IMG/VR virus record: IMGVR_UViG_3300043172_000322
Coordinates: 1 to 22,359 of that record
Direction: 5' to 3' (one strand)
Source: a virus
DNA: 22,359 bases
The notes beneath the pieces are model-generated. The model did no database searches and had not been told where the DNA came from. It was given only the letters and a program-made list of their open reading frames with translations. Positions 1-7,439 of the stretch are shown piece after piece. Position 1 is the stretch's first letter. Each line of letters begins with the position of its first letter. The position numbers and the translations under genes were made by a program.

Positions 1-237
1 CATGATCTCGTCAATGCCTTCGTATGCTACCTTCAGCACAGCGTTGTCGATCTTCCCGTGAGTGTGAAACAGGTCACCGCAGAACACGATGTAGTCTACG
101 GTGTTCTCACTGATGTACTTGGCGAGCCGAGTGAACACATCGGCCTGCGCCTGTAGCCTGGAGTTCATCCCATCTACCAGCCTGGACCCGTAGGGCCAGT
201 TGTGTAGGTGGAAGTCTGAGAAGATCAGGACTTTCAT
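1..237 (-). CDS. SbcD/gp47-like metallophosphoesterase (N-terminal part, runs off window)
   Basis: The first 79 codons are present and the frame is still open at the window edge. The protein begins MKVLIFSDFHLHNW and contains a second block, YIVFCGDLFHTHGK. These are the first two metal-binding motifs (D-x-H and G-D) of calcineurin-like phosphoesterases of the SbcD/Mre11/T4 gp47 type, which form the nuclease subunit that processes DNA ends for recombination. The ATG overlaps the stop of the RecA-like gene in an ATGA, so the two are probably translationally coupled. An SbcC/gp46-like ATPase would be expected farther downstream, outside the window. The superfamily is clear. The SbcD/gp47 assignment rests on the N-terminal motifs and the recombinase neighbour, so another phosphoesterase remains possible. 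Confidence 0.75.
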   Translation of the reverse strand, partial: MKVLIFSDFHLHNWPYGSRLVDGMNSRLQAQADVFTRLAKYISENTVDYIVFCGDLFHTHGKIDNAVLKVAYEGIDEIM

Positions 238-1307
238 GTACCCCATGTCTCCATCATGCCATGTTCCATGCAGTAGTCAATGAACTCCCGATACGCAACG
301 TTGAGTCCACCACGGTCGTTCACCACCTGTTCCCAACCCGCCTTGCCAAAGTTGATTTCTTCGTCGTCCACCAGTGAGTGGATGCTGTAGTCTTGTGAGC
401 CTTTCTTGTGCGTCACCCATCCCGTCGTGCAACCAGCGGTCAGCAGGCTACCGAGGGTGTCGAACCCGTGGGTGTTGTAGAGAGCCACCTCTTTGATGTC
501 TGGCTGCGACATACACGAACCTTTCAGCTTCTCCACGCGCATCTTGATGACCTGTCCGATGCGGCGCTTCTTCTCCTTCTCTCCCACTGTGATCCAGCCA
601 GAGTGTGCGAGGTTGACCCGCACGGTGGAGAACAACTTGATGGCGTGACCACCCGCTGCTTCGCTCTGCTTCGCAAACTTGAACGTCGCACACGTAGCGA
701 TGGCATGGTTAATCATGAACAGGTTGACCTTGGCCTTGGCTAGCTTCTCCATGACCCGGCGCATCCCGCCCCGGATAGCCCGTGCATCCTGGCCGATCCG
801 TTCTTCCTTGCCCATCTCATGCTTCTTCATGAACTCAGTAGCCGTACCCGTCACGGAGTCGACCACGATGATGAAGGGCTTGCCGTCGTTCGCCTCTGCC
901 CTGGCTTCAAGGATGGTGAGTATGGAACGGAACACCGCTTCGATGGAGTCACAGTCCACGATCCCGAACCTGATGTTTGGGTCGATGCCACATTGGATGG
1001 CTCTCCTCTCATCCCAGGACTTCTCCGTGTCGATGAAGTAGCCCGCGCCACCCATGCGCTGGGCCTCGGCGATGGCGTGGTAGGCCAGCGTCGTCTTACC
1101 ACAGTGTTCGTATCCGAATAGCTCGATCACTCTACCCGCAGGCCAGCCTGGGCGTGCGATGTTGAAGTCTAGTTCAGGTACGCCAGTGGGTATGGCGAAG
1201 GGGATGTAGCTGCTGATGGAGAGGTCGCCTGATTTGTGTGACGAACTAAGAGGGTCTTTGTCTGTCTTCTTCTTTACCGCTTTGAAGATGTCGTCAAAGC
1301 TACTCAA
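234..1307 (-). CDS. RecA/UvsX-family recombinase
   Basis: A 357-residue strand-exchange protein that would form ATP-dependent filaments on ssDNA for recombination-dependent replication and repair. Walker A is GYEHCGKT (residues 65-72) and Walker B is FIIVVD (145-150). The block GGHAIKLFSTVRVNL (from 219) matches the GGxALKFYxSVRLDI core of RecA near loop L2. The length is close to RecA (about 350) and UvsX (about 390). The chosen start is a TTG at 1307, preceded by AGGGAG at good spacing; it overlaps the previous gene by 8 bp. The next in-frame ATG is far inside the core. It is coupled to the downstream gp47-like nuclease, and the gp32-like and UvsY-like genes lie nearby, matching a T4-type recombination set. 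Bacterial-type RecA versus UvsX cannot be separated by eye. Confidence 0.94.
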   Translation of the reverse strand: MSSFDDIFKAVKKKTDKDPLSSSHKSGDLSISSYIPFAIPTGVPELDFNIARPGWPAGRVIELFGYEHCGKTTLAYHAIAEAQRMGGAGYFIDTEKSWDERRAIQCGIDPNIRFGIVDCDSIEAVFRSILTILEARAEANDGKPFIIVVDSVTGTATEFMKKHEMGKEERIGQDARAIRGGMRRVMEKLAKAKVNLFMINHAIATCATFKFAKQSEAAGGHAIKLFSTVRVNLAHSGWITVGEKEKKRRIGQVIKMRVEKLKGSCMSQPDIKEVALYNTHGFDTLGSLLTAGCTTGWVTHKKGSQDYSIHSLVDDEEINFGKAGWEQVVNDRGGLNVAYREFIDYCMEHGMMETWGT

Positions 1308-1476
1308 TTAGGTCTCCCTTGTAGTCAAAGATCGGGCCGTCAAGTACGAGTTCATGTAGCTCACCACTGATGCTGAGCAGGGTCATGGCCTGATGGAACT
1401 CCTCCTCGGTCACGTCGTCCCACGCCAGACTTGGACAGGGACAGCCCCAGATTTCAAGCGCACGCTCATGGGTCAT
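1300..1476 (-). CDS. Small acidic protein, unknown function (58 aa)
   Basis: A short acidic protein beginning MTHERALEIWGCPCPSLAWD, with a CPCP motif near the N terminus and the rest rich in Glu and Asp. No family is recognised. The start ATG forms an ATGA with the stop of the upstream membrane-protein gene, and its own 3' end overlaps the TTG start of the recombinase by 8 bp, so its translation may feed the recombinase. A longer in-frame extension to 1623 exists, but that stretch is Arg-rich, overlaps the upstream gene and lacks a ribosome site, so it was not used. Confidence 0.65.
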   Translation of the reverse strand: MTHERALEIWGCPCPSLAWDDVTEEEFHQAMTLLSISGELHELVLDGPIFDYKGDLIE

Positions 1477-1667
1477 TTCCGGAACCTCTTGTGGTTGAGC
1501 TGCGCGTACTCGACGTCGGTCATGCGGTGGGGGTTGTCTTCCAGCTTGTCTTCTTTGCGACACTCCAACCAGCACCGCAACGCCACGGTGCCGAACAGCA
1601 GCGGGAAGACCATGAAGATCCACACTGGGTTACACGTTTCGAGGAAGGTCATCACGACCTCAAGCAT
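1473..1667 (-). CDS. Small single-pass membrane protein (64 aa)
   Basis: One hydrophobic segment (about residues 14-33, NPVWIFMVFPLLFGTVAL) is followed by a charged, probably cytoplasmic tail ending HKRFRK. No family is recognised. Two starts are plausible: ATG at 1667 (used here; GAGG six bases upstream, 8-bp overlap with the previous gene) and ATG at 1652 (GAGG five bases upstream, 59 aa). Both keep the membrane segment. It ends in an ATGA overlap with the next small gene. Membrane location is inferred from hydrophobicity only. Confidence 0.62.
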   Translation of the reverse strand: MLEVVMTFLETCNPVWIFMVFPLLFGTVALRCWLECRKEDKLEDNPHRMTDVEYAQLNHKRFRK

Positions 1668-1986
1668 CCGATGCCTCGTCGGCGTCGAGACACATGTCGT
1701 TGGCCTCAAGTTCTTCGCCTCGTTGTATGTCTGCGATGCACTCGACACAGATGAGGCCGGTGTCTTTCTCCGAGCAGATGGTGCAAGCGAACTTCCGAAC
1801 GACAAAGATCTCCTTACCTGTCCGGTTGCGCCATGCGAGACATAGGTCGTTGTGTTGTCGGAGCCAGTCGTTTGCGACACGGTACGAGGGGCACAGTTCC
1901 TTGCCCTTCGGGTCGCACATGTCGCACTGGCCTTCTTGCTCATGGTCTTCAAGTACTGACTTGACCATTACCATGGTGTTAATCAT
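1660..1986 (-). CDS. Cysteine-rich zinc-finger-like protein (108 aa)
   Basis: The protein carries two cysteine clusters: CDMCDPKGKELC near residues 21-32 and CTICSEKDTGLICVEC near 69-84. The second is a typical four-cysteine zinc-ribbon arrangement (CxxC-x8-CxxC). The C-terminal 20 residues are acidic. The family is not recognised; metal binding and possibly nucleic-acid or protein contact is the most that can be said. The ATG at 1986 has an excellent SD (AGGGAGG, five bases upstream). It is the first gene after the hairpin that follows the ssDNA-binding protein gene, so it may be the first gene of a separately controlled segment. Confidence 0.8.
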   Translation of the reverse strand: MINTMVMVKSVLEDHEQEGQCDMCDPKGKELCPSYRVANDWLRQHNDLCLAWRNRTGKEIFVVRKFACTICSEKDTGLICVECIADIQRGEELEANDMCLDADEASDA

Positions 1987-2004
1987 GTATCCTCCCTGGA
2001 AGAA

Positions 2005-2043
2005 GGCAGGGGGCAGGAACGGTGAGAAACCTGCCCCGCTGCC
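2005..2043 (-). terminator. Strong hairpin downstream of the ssDNA-binding protein gene
   Basis: A near-perfect inverted repeat: GGCAG (2039-2043 read on minus), a one-base bulge, then GGGGCAGG pairs with CCTGCCCC-CTGCC, closing a 12-base loop. That is 13 base pairs, almost all G-C. It begins 15 bases after the stop of the gp32-like gene. No U-run follows; the next bases are TTCTTCC and then the SD of the next gene. It could therefore be a partial terminator, or a 3' stabilising or processing structure that raises output of ssDNA-binding protein relative to downstream genes. Confidence 0.5.
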
Positions 2044-2057
2044 AGACCCTCCCGCGC

Positions 2058-2774
2058 CTATTCTTCGCTCTCCGGTTCATCCTTGTCCAAGCACTCAGCC
2101 AGCTTCTCGTAGGACTGAGGCGGGTACACGCCAGCGAGCAGCGTGGGTGGCCCGATCTCGTAGCCTTCTGCGGCCAGCTTGTCGAGGATGTTGGTGCGCT
2201 GAGGCATGGGCTTCGCACTGTACTTCGTGTCGAAGCGGCCCTTACCACTGCGCTCAATCCGGAACTCGACGCCTGCGTTGATGTTGGTGATGTCTCCCCA
2301 ACCACCGGCGTGATCCGAGTCATACTCCATCAGTTCCTTGAAGACAAGCGCGCCTGACTTCAGGATGTGGATGCCATCCTTCAATGACTTCCCATCAGGA
2401 GATGAGTGGACGTACACATTGTAGAGGTACTGCTTCTTCGGGCGGAACCGCTTCGCCGCCAGGATGTTCGCCTCCACCTTCGTGTCGTACAGTTCGTCGC
2501 CGTGCTCACAGATGGGGCACGGGAGGTCTTGCACGCCAGGACATGTGTAGGTCTGGAACTTACCTTCAGGACGAAGGCCGTGTTCTTTGTACTCACGGAA
2601 CCAAGACTTCGCATCTTCATGCGGAGGCAGGACGCGAACGTGTGTGATCCCTGCCTTCAGGAAAAGCACATCGCCGCTGTCGCTCCGTTGTTTCTTTGCT
2701 TCCGCATACGCTTCACGCATGAAGTCGGGATCGGCCTCGCCAAACCCAGCGGGTAGTTCATTTGTATCTGTCAT
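2058..2774 (-). CDS. gp32-like single-stranded DNA-binding protein
   Basis: A 238-residue protein that would coat ssDNA at the fork and in recombination. Residues H65, C78, C86 and C89 (H-x12-C-x7-C-x2-C) match the zinc site of T4 gp32 (H-x12-C-x9-C-x2-C). The basic-aromatic stretch RPKKQYLYNVYV (111-122) fits the OB-fold DNA-binding core. The last residues are strongly acidic (DKDEPESEE), as in most phage and bacterial SSBs, where the tail recruits partners. The ATG at 2774 has AAGGAG eight bases upstream. It has its own promoter 49-77 bases upstream and a strong hairpin downstream, which fits a highly expressed single gene in the middle of a long operon. Confidence 0.9.
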   Translation of the reverse strand: MTDTNELPAGFGEADPDFMREAYAEAKKQRSDSGDVLFLKAGITHVRVLPPHEDAKSWFREYKEHGLRPEGKFQTYTCPGVQDLPCPICEHGDELYDTKVEANILAAKRFRPKKQYLYNVYVHSSPDGKSLKDGIHILKSGALVFKELMEYDSDHAGGWGDITNINAGVEFRIERSGKGRFDTKYSAKPMPQRTNILDKLAAEGYEIGPPTLLAGVYPPQSYEKLAECLDKDEPESEE

Positions 2775-2822
2775 GTTTGCTGCTCCTTATCAGTATCGTC
2801 CGAGACGAATTGGTTGTCTCTT

Positions 2823-2851
2823 ATTATATGTTTTATTTCAACAGATTGCAA
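2823..2851 (-). promoter_or_regulatory. Sigma70-type promoter A (copy 1 of 3)
   Basis: Reads TTGCAA - 17 bases - TATAAT on the minus strand (-35 at 2851-2846, -10 at 2828-2823). The -10 is a perfect consensus with optimal spacing. Conserved flanks AACTTGCAATC and AAAACATATAATA are shared with copies at about 14954 and 20908. Predicted transcription starts near 2816, about 40 bases ahead of the ssDNA-binding protein ATG. The surrounding intergenic DNA is strikingly A/T-rich compared with the genes. Confidence 0.87.
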
Positions 2852-2871
2852 GTTTTGAAGGATAAATCTTT

Positions 2872-2888
2872 GAGTTTCCTCAAGAAAC
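2872..2888 (-). other. Small hairpin over the stop of the UvsY-like gene
   Basis: AGTTTC pairs with GAAACT around a five-base loop, TTGAG, which contains the TGA stop of the gene at 2880. It is weak (6 bp) and not followed by a U-tract. It might slow read-through just ahead of promoter A, but it may also be chance. Confidence 0.3.
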
Positions 2889-3317
2889 TGGGCCTCCTGT
2901 GGTCCGGATCTCCTCCTTCATCTTGTAGCAGAGGGCGATACCGAGGTTCGCCTTGTCTCTAAGGCCACGATAGAAGCCCTCAACCATGGTGGCCTGGGCT
3001 GTGGCCCTGAAGAACGCCCGCTTGGCCTGCTGGTACTCGTCTGAGAGGCGTACCTGCTCCTTGATACCGGGCTCAGTGGTCCGCACCCCCTCCGCTGCTG
3101 CCTTCTCACGGAGGTTCTGGGCCTGCCTAGACGCCTGAAACTTCACCGCAGCCTCGCAGCGCATGGCGTCAGCCTTTGTCTCACCGTGCAGCTCAGCGTA
3201 CAGGGCGATCTTCCTGGCCAGATTACAGAGGTCCGAGTCCAGGGTGTCCTCATCGAGGTGCATGTCTGCGTCCAAGTCCAGCTCTACCGTTCGGTTTTCC
3301 AGTTCAATCGTTATCAT
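2880..3317 (-). CDS. Candidate UvsY-like recombination mediator (145 aa)
   Basis: A helix-rich, highly charged protein with no hydrophobic segment. After an acidic N terminus (MITIELENRTVELDLD) come a helix with LARKIALYAELHGETKADAMRC, a Lys/Arg/Gln-rich helix, a middle segment EQVRLSDEYQQAKRAFFRAT, and a last helix MVEGFYRGLRDKANLGIALC. This order resembles T4 UvsY (137 aa), which loads UvsX on gp32-coated ssDNA. The gene sits directly upstream of the gp32-like gene and near the recombinase. The homology claim is an inference from length, helix layout and context. The ATG at 3317 is chosen because AAGGAG lies six bases upstream; a TTG 18 bases earlier has no ribosome site. It overlaps the previous gene by 14 bp. 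Confidence 0.55.
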   Translation of the reverse strand: MITIELENRTVELDLDADMHLDEDTLDSDLCNLARKIALYAELHGETKADAMRCEAAVKFQASRQAQNLREKAAAEGVRTTEPGIKEQVRLSDEYQQAKRAFFRATAQATMVEGFYRGLRDKANLGIALCYKMKEEIRTTGGPVS

Positions 3318-3573
3318 CAAAGTCTCCTTCTTCAAACACGAAGCACCCAGGCGCCAGTGTATGGTCTACTCTCATAGGGATGCCCTGCCATGTGAGATCC
3401 CTGATTGATACGTAGATGTTGTTGCAGCGTGGTGAAGCCTGTATCTCCATCGACATCTCATACGAGACACGTAGGCGCAAGCCCTTTCCATTACAATACT
3501 TGTTACCTCTCTTCCTCATGGTATGCCGAGCCACCTCGACCAACTCACGCTCCCACTCCAGTTCACCCCGCAT
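3304..3573 (-). CDS. Unknown protein, 89 aa
   Basis: No family is recognised. The N-terminal half is charged and probably helical (MRGELEWERELVEVARHTMR). The C-terminal half looks beta-rich (NNIYVSIRDLTWQGIPMRVD) and ends in a very acidic tail, EEGDFDDND. The start overlaps the last 11 bases of the polymerase gene, with GGAGG nine bases upstream inside polymerase codons. It overlaps the following UvsY-like gene by 14 bp, so all three are probably translationally coupled. It may be an accessory to polymerase or recombination, but only by position. Confidence 0.75.
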   Translation of the reverse strand: MRGELEWERELVEVARHTMRKRGNKYCNGKGLRLRVSYEMSMEIQASPRCNNIYVSIRDLTWQGIPMRVDHTLAPGCFVFEEGDFDDND

Positions 3574-6115
3574 TCAACTCAGCCTCCGACCAGCTAGCAC
3601 CCGTGCCCACCTTCATGGTGAACTCAAAGTCGTCTAGCTCTTTGATTGGTAGGCTGGCGATCTCTTGCAGCTTCGGCACGAACCAGTCTACGTGCTCATC
3701 CTTCACCTCCCAGGCCCCGGAGTCATGCACCGTGATGACTAGGTAGGCATCCTCTTCCTTCATGAGCCCAGCCTGGATCCTATCCTCGATGGATGCGTCC
3801 ATAGCGTTGAGGCACCGGACGGTGACTGAGTTCGCTGGTGACTGGATGCTACCATTCACCGCCTGTCGCTCAGCTTCAGCCCGCGCCCACTCATTGGATG
3901 CGTTCATCATCGAACCCATCCTCTTCATGCGCCCGAAGCGGGTGGTGTGGATGCCGTTGAGGGAACTGATCTCGTTCACTGTGTCCGTGAAGTACCGAGC
4001 CACAGCAGGGAACCGCTCGTCCAACGAGTCGAACCCCCGCTTCACCATAGCCTGAGTGATCGGGTGTTCCTTCCCGGCCTTGTCCATCCACGTCAGCTTC
4101 ATCAGGGCGTACCCATCTGTCGAGCCATACGTCCTACCGAAGTTGACGTTCTTCCCGATGGATCGGTTGAACTCCGACACATCCTCCAGGGGGCACTCAA
4201 GGAACGCTGCGGCTGTGGCCTTGTGAATATCCACACCCGACCGGAAGACCTCAAGCATGTCCTTGTCACCTGACAGGATGGCCAAGGTGACCAGCTCGAT
4301 CTGACTGTAGTCACCATAGATCATCTTGTGTCCTGGGTTCACGATGAACATGTCACGAAGGTTACCCTTGCCCGCCTTGATCCGAGCCTCGTCTAGCCGT
4401 GGGATCTGGTGGAGGAAGCGCGTAGATACACGGCCATTGACTGTGCCGTGGATCATCACGCCGATCCGTGCCCTGCCATCTGCCTCTTCCGATAGTTCCT
4501 TAGCGTTGTTCATGTAGGTACCAGTCAACTTCACAAGGCTACGGTGCTTCATGATGTCTTCCACCAGCGGGAACTTGTGTGCCAGCTTCAGCAGCCGTGA
4601 TTTGTTGGTGGTGTACCCCTTTTGTGTGCGCTTGTCTTCAATATCCTTGAAGTATCCCGCCGCCTTGATAGCCTCCATAACATCTGCACTAGCCTTGGGG
4701 TTGAACTCAGGCCACGTCTGGGCCTTGATGCTCTTCAGTGTGTCTTCCTGATCCTCAGTGAACTCCTTCGTCAGAGTCTCGATCACGTCCGTGTCCAGCC
4801 GCACCCCGTACCACTCAGCCTTGAACAGCGTGCGGATGAAGGGGTGCACCTCTTCCTGATACAGCTTCCACAGATTCCCCTGCGCCTTGAGGCGGGGGAA
4901 GTACAGCATCATCAGCCGGTACGTACACTCAGCATCCTTGCTGCCATACCTCCACATCATATCGTCAGGGACAGCATCGTAGGTGTTCTTCAGTACCCTG
5001 CCCCGGCCCACGATCTTCTTGAGATCCTTGCTGTAGTCGCCAGTGTCCAGCTCCAGATCAGACAGGTACTCAAGGTCATGGGGCGGGTGCTCCCACAACA
5101 GGTGGTGCATCAGCATGGTATCGAACAGGAAGCCCTTGACCTCCAGGCCCATGTGCTTCCGCGCCACGCACATGTCGTACTTGATGTTGTGTGCGATCTG
5201 AGGGATGCTGGGATCTTCGAACAACCCCTTCAGCCCATCGATGATGCCGAGCCGCTCGTTGTAATTCCACCGGGGCTTCAGCTTCCAGTCCGTACCCTCC
5301 GGGTCATGGTTGTACATCGGCAGTACGGCTGACGTGACCTCGCCAGTGTCGTAGCCCCAGCAGAACTGCATACAAATCATGGGCTCTTTTGACCACGGCA
5401 ACGACCTCGACTCAGTATCGAATGCGAACACCCCCTTCTTAGAGATCGCATCCACCATACAGTCCAGATCATCCAGGCTGTCGATCAGATTGTACTTGCA
5501 GTCAGGGGAATCCTCGGCCACGGTCCACCCCTGGACCACACTCTTGGCCACCCTGAGATCCTTGACCAGCTTGCTCTCCAGCTTAGGGTCGGGGTTCATG
5601 AACAGGGCGTTGGGGTCAGTGGATACCACCACGTTCCACACCTTCGTGAGCGTGTCGTCATGGGGGAAAGCCTTCTCGATGATCTTTCCATGCAGAGCAT
5701 TCACCCCACCCTCACCCATCAGGTTGAAGGCGCGGAGGGAGTCTGAGCCCATGAGCACCACCACGTCAGGGTTCACGGCCCTCAGTTCTGTGGCTAAATG
5801 CCCCATGCAGGCTAGGATCTCCTGCACCGAGGGCGGTCGCTTCGGAGGGGCACACTTCACCAGCGTGGTGACGTACACCTCCCGTGTGTCTATGGTAGCC
5901 AGGGCCAGGAGATCCTTCAGCTTGTCCACGTTCCTCCCGTTCCCGAGAGTGGAGAAGTCCTTCTGGTCCGGTGCCTTGACCACGACCATGATCTTGTGGT
6001 GTGTGGGAGGCACAGAAAGGGCACCAGAGGTGGCTAAAGCGACGCAGGAGCCACTTACTTGCCTGCACCGGGTGAGTTGCCCCAACTTGCACTGGGGCAG
6101 TGTTTTACAGGGCAT
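3563..6115 (-). CDS. Family A DNA polymerase with N-terminal UDG-like domain
   Basis: An 850-residue replicative polymerase. Residues 1-190 resemble a family 4 uracil-DNA glycosylase: Cys 3/9, KCAPPKRPP (C88) and C103 match the Fe-S cysteine pattern, with PDVVVLMGS after it. The 3'-5' exonuclease follows, with Exo I FDTE (D233, E235), Exo II N310-x3-D314 and Exo III Y390-x3-D394. Polymerase motif A is GDYSQIE (D602). The O-helix has R651, K655, F659 and Y663, equivalent to Pol I 754/758/762/766. Motif C is VHDSG (H797, D798, S799), with Ser in place of the usual Glu. The UDG-PolA fusion resembles phage SPO1 polymerase. The start overlaps the previous stop (TAATG), with GGAGG six bases upstream. 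The product is clear; whether the UDG-like domain is active is doubtful. Confidence 0.96.
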   Translation of the reverse strand: MPCKTLPQCKLGQLTRCRQVSGSCVALATSGALSVPPTHHKIMVVVKAPDQKDFSTLGNGRNVDKLKDLLALATIDTREVYVTTLVKCAPPKRPPSVQEILACMGHLATELRAVNPDVVVLMGSDSLRAFNLMGEGGVNALHGKIIEKAFPHDDTLTKVWNVVVSTDPNALFMNPDPKLESKLVKDLRVAKSVVQGWTVAEDSPDCKYNLIDSLDDLDCMVDAISKKGVFAFDTESRSLPWSKEPMICMQFCWGYDTGEVTSAVLPMYNHDPEGTDWKLKPRWNYNERLGIIDGLKGLFEDPSIPQIAHNIKYDMCVARKHMGLEVKGFLFDTMLMHHLLWEHPPHDLEYLSDLELDTGDYSKDLKKIVGRGRVLKNTYDAVPDDMMWRYGSKDAECTYRLMMLYFPRLKAQGNLWKLYQEEVHPFIRTLFKAEWYGVRLDTDVIETLTKEFTEDQEDTLKSIKAQTWPEFNPKASADVMEAIKAAGYFKDIEDKRTQKGYTTNKSRLLKLAHKFPLVEDIMKHRSLVKLTGTYMNNAKELSEEADGRARIGVMIHGTVNGRVSTRFLHQIPRLDEARIKAGKGNLRDMFIVNPGHKMIYGDYSQIELVTLAILSGDKDMLEVFRSGVDIHKATAAAFLECPLEDVSEFNRSIGKNVNFGRTYGSTDGYALMKLTWMDKAGKEHPITQAMVKRGFDSLDERFPAVARYFTDTVNEISSLNGIHTTRFGRMKRMGSMMNASNEWARAEAERQAVNGSIQSPANSVTVRCLNAMDASIEDRIQAGLMKEEDAYLVITVHDSGAWEVKDEHVDWFVPKLQEIASLPIKELDDFEFTMKVGTGASWSEAELNAG

Positions 6116-6369
6116 TATGAGCCTCCCTTGTTGGTGTGCTTCTTCGGTAGTTTCCCGTGAGATGTGAGCCTGTCCAGATCTTCCGGTCGTATCCGTGCCA
6201 CCGCCTTTCTGATGGCGTCACGTCCTATCGGTCCCTCTGTGTGAGCAGGCATTACCTTCCTCTGGTGGCGTGTCTCCCACCGGATATGGAGCTTCAGCAG
6301 GGGCTTGAGCAGCCACCGCACCACCTTCAGCTTGGTGATTGTCCAGGCTACACGTATACTATCCTTCAT
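6115..6369 (-). CDS. Small basic protein, unknown function (84 aa)
   Basis: Strongly basic throughout (starts MKDSIRVAWTITKLKVVRWL; ends KKHTNKGGS), with an amphipathic N-terminal helix and no long hydrophobic span. It may bind nucleic acid or the inner membrane surface; no family is recognised. Of two nearby ATGs the one at 6369 is used because AGGAGG lies six bases upstream. The ATG at 6375 would abut the SD directly. It overlaps the upstream DUF2061-like gene by 11 bp and its stop shares one base with the polymerase start, so it may set polymerase translation. Confidence 0.7.
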   Translation of the reverse strand: MKDSIRVAWTITKLKVVRWLLKPLLKLHIRWETRHQRKVMPAHTEGPIGRDAIRKAVARIRPEDLDRLTSHGKLPKKHTNKGGS

Positions 6370-6580
6370 CTGCATCCTCCTTTCCAAATCGAATCTTCGT
6401 ACTCCAGAGTCTATCATGGTAGTAGAAGATGAGAACCCCCAGCACCAAGTCGATGATCGCCAAGGCGCTGCCGAATACCCACGAACCAGTGAGGCCGTAG
6501 CCAACCCCGAAGTGGACAAACAGCATGATGCTCTTGTAGCTCAGCGTCTTGAAGATGGCCCTACGCGGTAGGCTTGGCAT
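6359..6580 (-). CDS. DUF2061-like membrane protein (73 aa)
   Basis: The pattern RAIFKTLSYKSIMLFVHF, then GYGLTGS, then SALAIIDLVLGVLIFYYHDRLW and a final FG matches the DUF2061 family: a Lys/Ser-rich start, two membrane helices (about 17-33 and 36-54), and a conserved Tyr-x-His-[DE]-Arg-x-Trp turn. The function of DUF2061 is unknown. The ATG at 6580 has GGAGG six bases upstream and overlaps the glycosyltransferase gene by 20 bp. A membrane protein next to a glycosyltransferase suggests an envelope-related task, but this is inference. Confidence 0.8.
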   Translation of the reverse strand: MPSLPRRAIFKTLSYKSIMLFVHFGVGYGLTGSWVFGSALAIIDLVLGVLIFYYHDRLWSTKIRFGKEDADEG

Positions 6581-7439
6581 TGATGGCCTCCAGCATTGTA
6601 TCCACACGGCTTGATGCTGTGTGGTTGGCTAGGTATTCTACGTACCCGGCCTCTCGAATCTTGTCCCTCTCCCCTGGCCTAGCTAGGTAGTGCTTGGCTA
6701 GCTCCGCTGCCTCGTCCAGGGTGCGGAACCATACGAGGTGCTTGTGATTCTCAAACAGATCCTCCAGGCCAGGGAACCACGCGACTAGGCAGAAGCCCCT
6801 GGACGACAGGATGTTGTACATCCGATTGGATGTGTACCCCGCCGCAGGCAGGGAGATAGACAGGCTGATGGGTGTGGTCTGATACAACCACTTGGAATCC
6901 GGTGTTACTCTCTCCCCACTGAGGATCGCAACGAACAACCCAGCATCCTTCAGAGCGTTGATCACAGGCATCCGGTTCCAGCCCCACTCCCTGTTCCCTA
7001 TCTGTAGCCGGGTCAGTTCTGGTGTCTGCACCAGCCCTTCGTAGGGTGCGGGGAACCCTGTGTCTCCAAGGAACACCACGTCGCAGTGCAGATCCCGATC
7101 CCCTACTGTCTCTGTGTCGTTGCCACATTGCGGGAGGTAGACCGTTGGTACCCCAAAGGAATCCTCGTACTCCAACAGGAAGTACTTGTTGCACAGCCCA
7201 ATGACACTGGCTGTGGTTGTGGTATTCCTGGGTGGTCGAAGATCATTCATCCACCAGAAGATCTTAGCCGATGTCTCCACAGTGGGGGGTCGGTTGTTCA
7301 TCCAGATCAAGGCGTCGTAGTCATCCCAGTTGTACTCCTCGTTTATGTGGAACACATCGACCCCTCTCGCCTCAGCACACAGGCTGAGAGAGCTTTGGAT
7401 GGGGCCTCCTTGTTCGCGGAAAGAGATAGCGTACTTCAT
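6561..7439 (-). CDS. CgeB-like family 1 glycosyltransferase
   Basis: A 292-residue GT-B-type protein. The C-terminal half carries the signature of the Glyco_trans_1_2/CgeB group: TSNRMYNILSSRGF (203-216), then FPGLEDLFENHKHLVWF, an AELAKHYLARPGERDKIR stretch, and a closing NHT near 273. The N-terminal half has alternating strands and helices, including a DYDALIWMNN segment. The enzyme would move a sugar from a nucleotide-sugar; the acceptor could be phage DNA, host surface polysaccharide or a virion protein, and nothing here decides this. The ATG at 7439 forms an ATGA with the upstream stop. The in-frame ATG at 7454 has an SD-like AAGGA directly abutting it. Placing it among membrane and exported genes is unusual within a replication region. 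Confidence 0.82.
   Translation of the reverse strand: MKYAISFREQGGPIQSSLSLCAEARGVDVFHINEEYNWDDYDALIWMNNRPPTVETSAKIFWWMNDLRPPRNTTTTASVIGLCNKYFLLEYEDSFGVPTVYLPQCGNDTETVGDRDLHCDVVFLGDTGFPAPYEGLVQTPELTRLQIGNREWGWNRMPVINALKDAGLFVAILSGERVTPDSKWLYQTTPISLSISLPAAGYTSNRMYNILSSRGFCLVAWFPGLEDLFENHKHLVWFRTLDEAAELAKHYLARPGERDKIREAGYVEYLANHTASSRVDTMLEAINAKPTA

Noticed and set aside
408-6167. Many open frames on the plus strand, some over 200 codons (e.g. 4622-5332 and 5379-6167)
   Set aside because: They lie opposite strongly supported minus-strand genes (recombinase, polymerase), lack ribosome sites and encode low-complexity sequence typical of antisense frames in moderately GC-rich DNA.
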